64,000 nt of DNA from Chania multitudinisentens RB-25 (GTDB lineage Bacteria; Pseudomonadota; Gammaproteobacteria; Enterobacterales; Enterobacteriaceae), in NCBI RefSeq assembly GCF_000520015.2, contig NZ_CP007044.2, positions 4,030,001-4,094,000 of the forward strand, in the 5' to 3' direction. This document shows, piece by piece, positions 63,987-64,000 of this stretch (positions within the stretch are counted from its first letter, which is position 1; each line of letters opens with the position of its first letter). The notes under the pieces are model-generated. The model was not told the DNA's origin and made no database searches. It saw only the letters and a list, made by a program, of their open reading frames with translations. The position numbers and the translations under genes are program-made.

Positions 63987-64000
63987 TGCATAAATATTCA
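63987..64000. promoter_or_regulatory. ARG box upstream of the ast promoter
   Basis: TGCATAAATATTCA matches the ArgR half-palindrome consensus TGAATAWWWATTCA at all but one or two positions. ArgR activates astC in enteric bacteria. The site runs to the window edge, where paired boxes would continue. Confidence 0.7.

Overview
The window looks like a chromosome segment of Serratia or a very close relative (Yersiniaceae, Enterobacterales). The proline iminopeptidase and oligopeptidase B read almost like the Serratia enzymes I know. A chromosomal fosA and the gene set yebY-yebZ-yobA, yoaH-pabB-nudL-sdaA-yoaD-yoaE-manXYZ-yobD-mntP-rlmA, yobF-cspC, yebO-mgrB and astCADBE are typical of the order. 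All assignments come from reading the sequence; no database was searched.

Region 1 (1 to about 22,950) is the early and integration end of a lambda-like prophage. Its late and structural genes must lie left of base 1. A CI-like repressor (4399-5079) divides it. Leftward run a Cro-like gene, two small genes, a lambda O-like initiator with four iterons inside its gene, a lambda P-like helicase loader, an RdgC protein carrying an FtsK gamma domain, and a DNA methyltransferase cut by the window edge. Rightward, behind the repressor, sit two small AT-rich membrane-protein genes in the position of lambda rexAB. Then come an operator-covered promoter, a perfect boxA, a long non-coding leader and a roughly 15 kb early operon with Bet/RecT-type annealing protein, lambda-Exo-like nuclease, two further methyltransferases and many small unknown genes, ending in xis and int. 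Six genes on both strands start with the same ribosome-binding sequence.

Region 2 (22,956-23,059) is the sdsR (ryeB) small RNA, which marks the attachment site: the prophage abuts its 3' end. Region 3 (23,192-32,000) holds yebY-yebZ-yobA (copper), ftnA (iron storage), holE, pip, ptrB, a YqfB-type ASCH enzyme, SOS-controlled yebG, and dbpA. Region 4 (32,322-34,115) is three tandem fimbrial-subunit paralogues without chaperone or usher.

Region 5 (34,200-51,300) is an E. coli-like block: PurR-controlled purT, yoaH, a glycosyltransferase, pabB-nudL, sdaA, an EAL phosphodiesterase, yoaE, the mannose PTS manXYZ-yobD, mntP behind a manganese riboswitch, rlmA, a laccase-domain gene and yobF-cspC. 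Region 6 (52,030-57,170) has a metallo-beta-lactamase-fold protein, a NinX-like orphan, fosA, yebO-mgrB (mgrB with a TTG start), yecJ, an AraC-type regulator and two tiny membrane-protein genes. Region 7 (57,481-64,000) is the arginine succinyltransferase operon astCADBE with a sigma54 promoter and an ARG box upstream.

FtsK-orienting KOPS octamers (GGGNAGGG) that I found by eye all lie on the minus strand, in both prophage and host DNA. This suggests the window sits in one replichore with dif towards the left.
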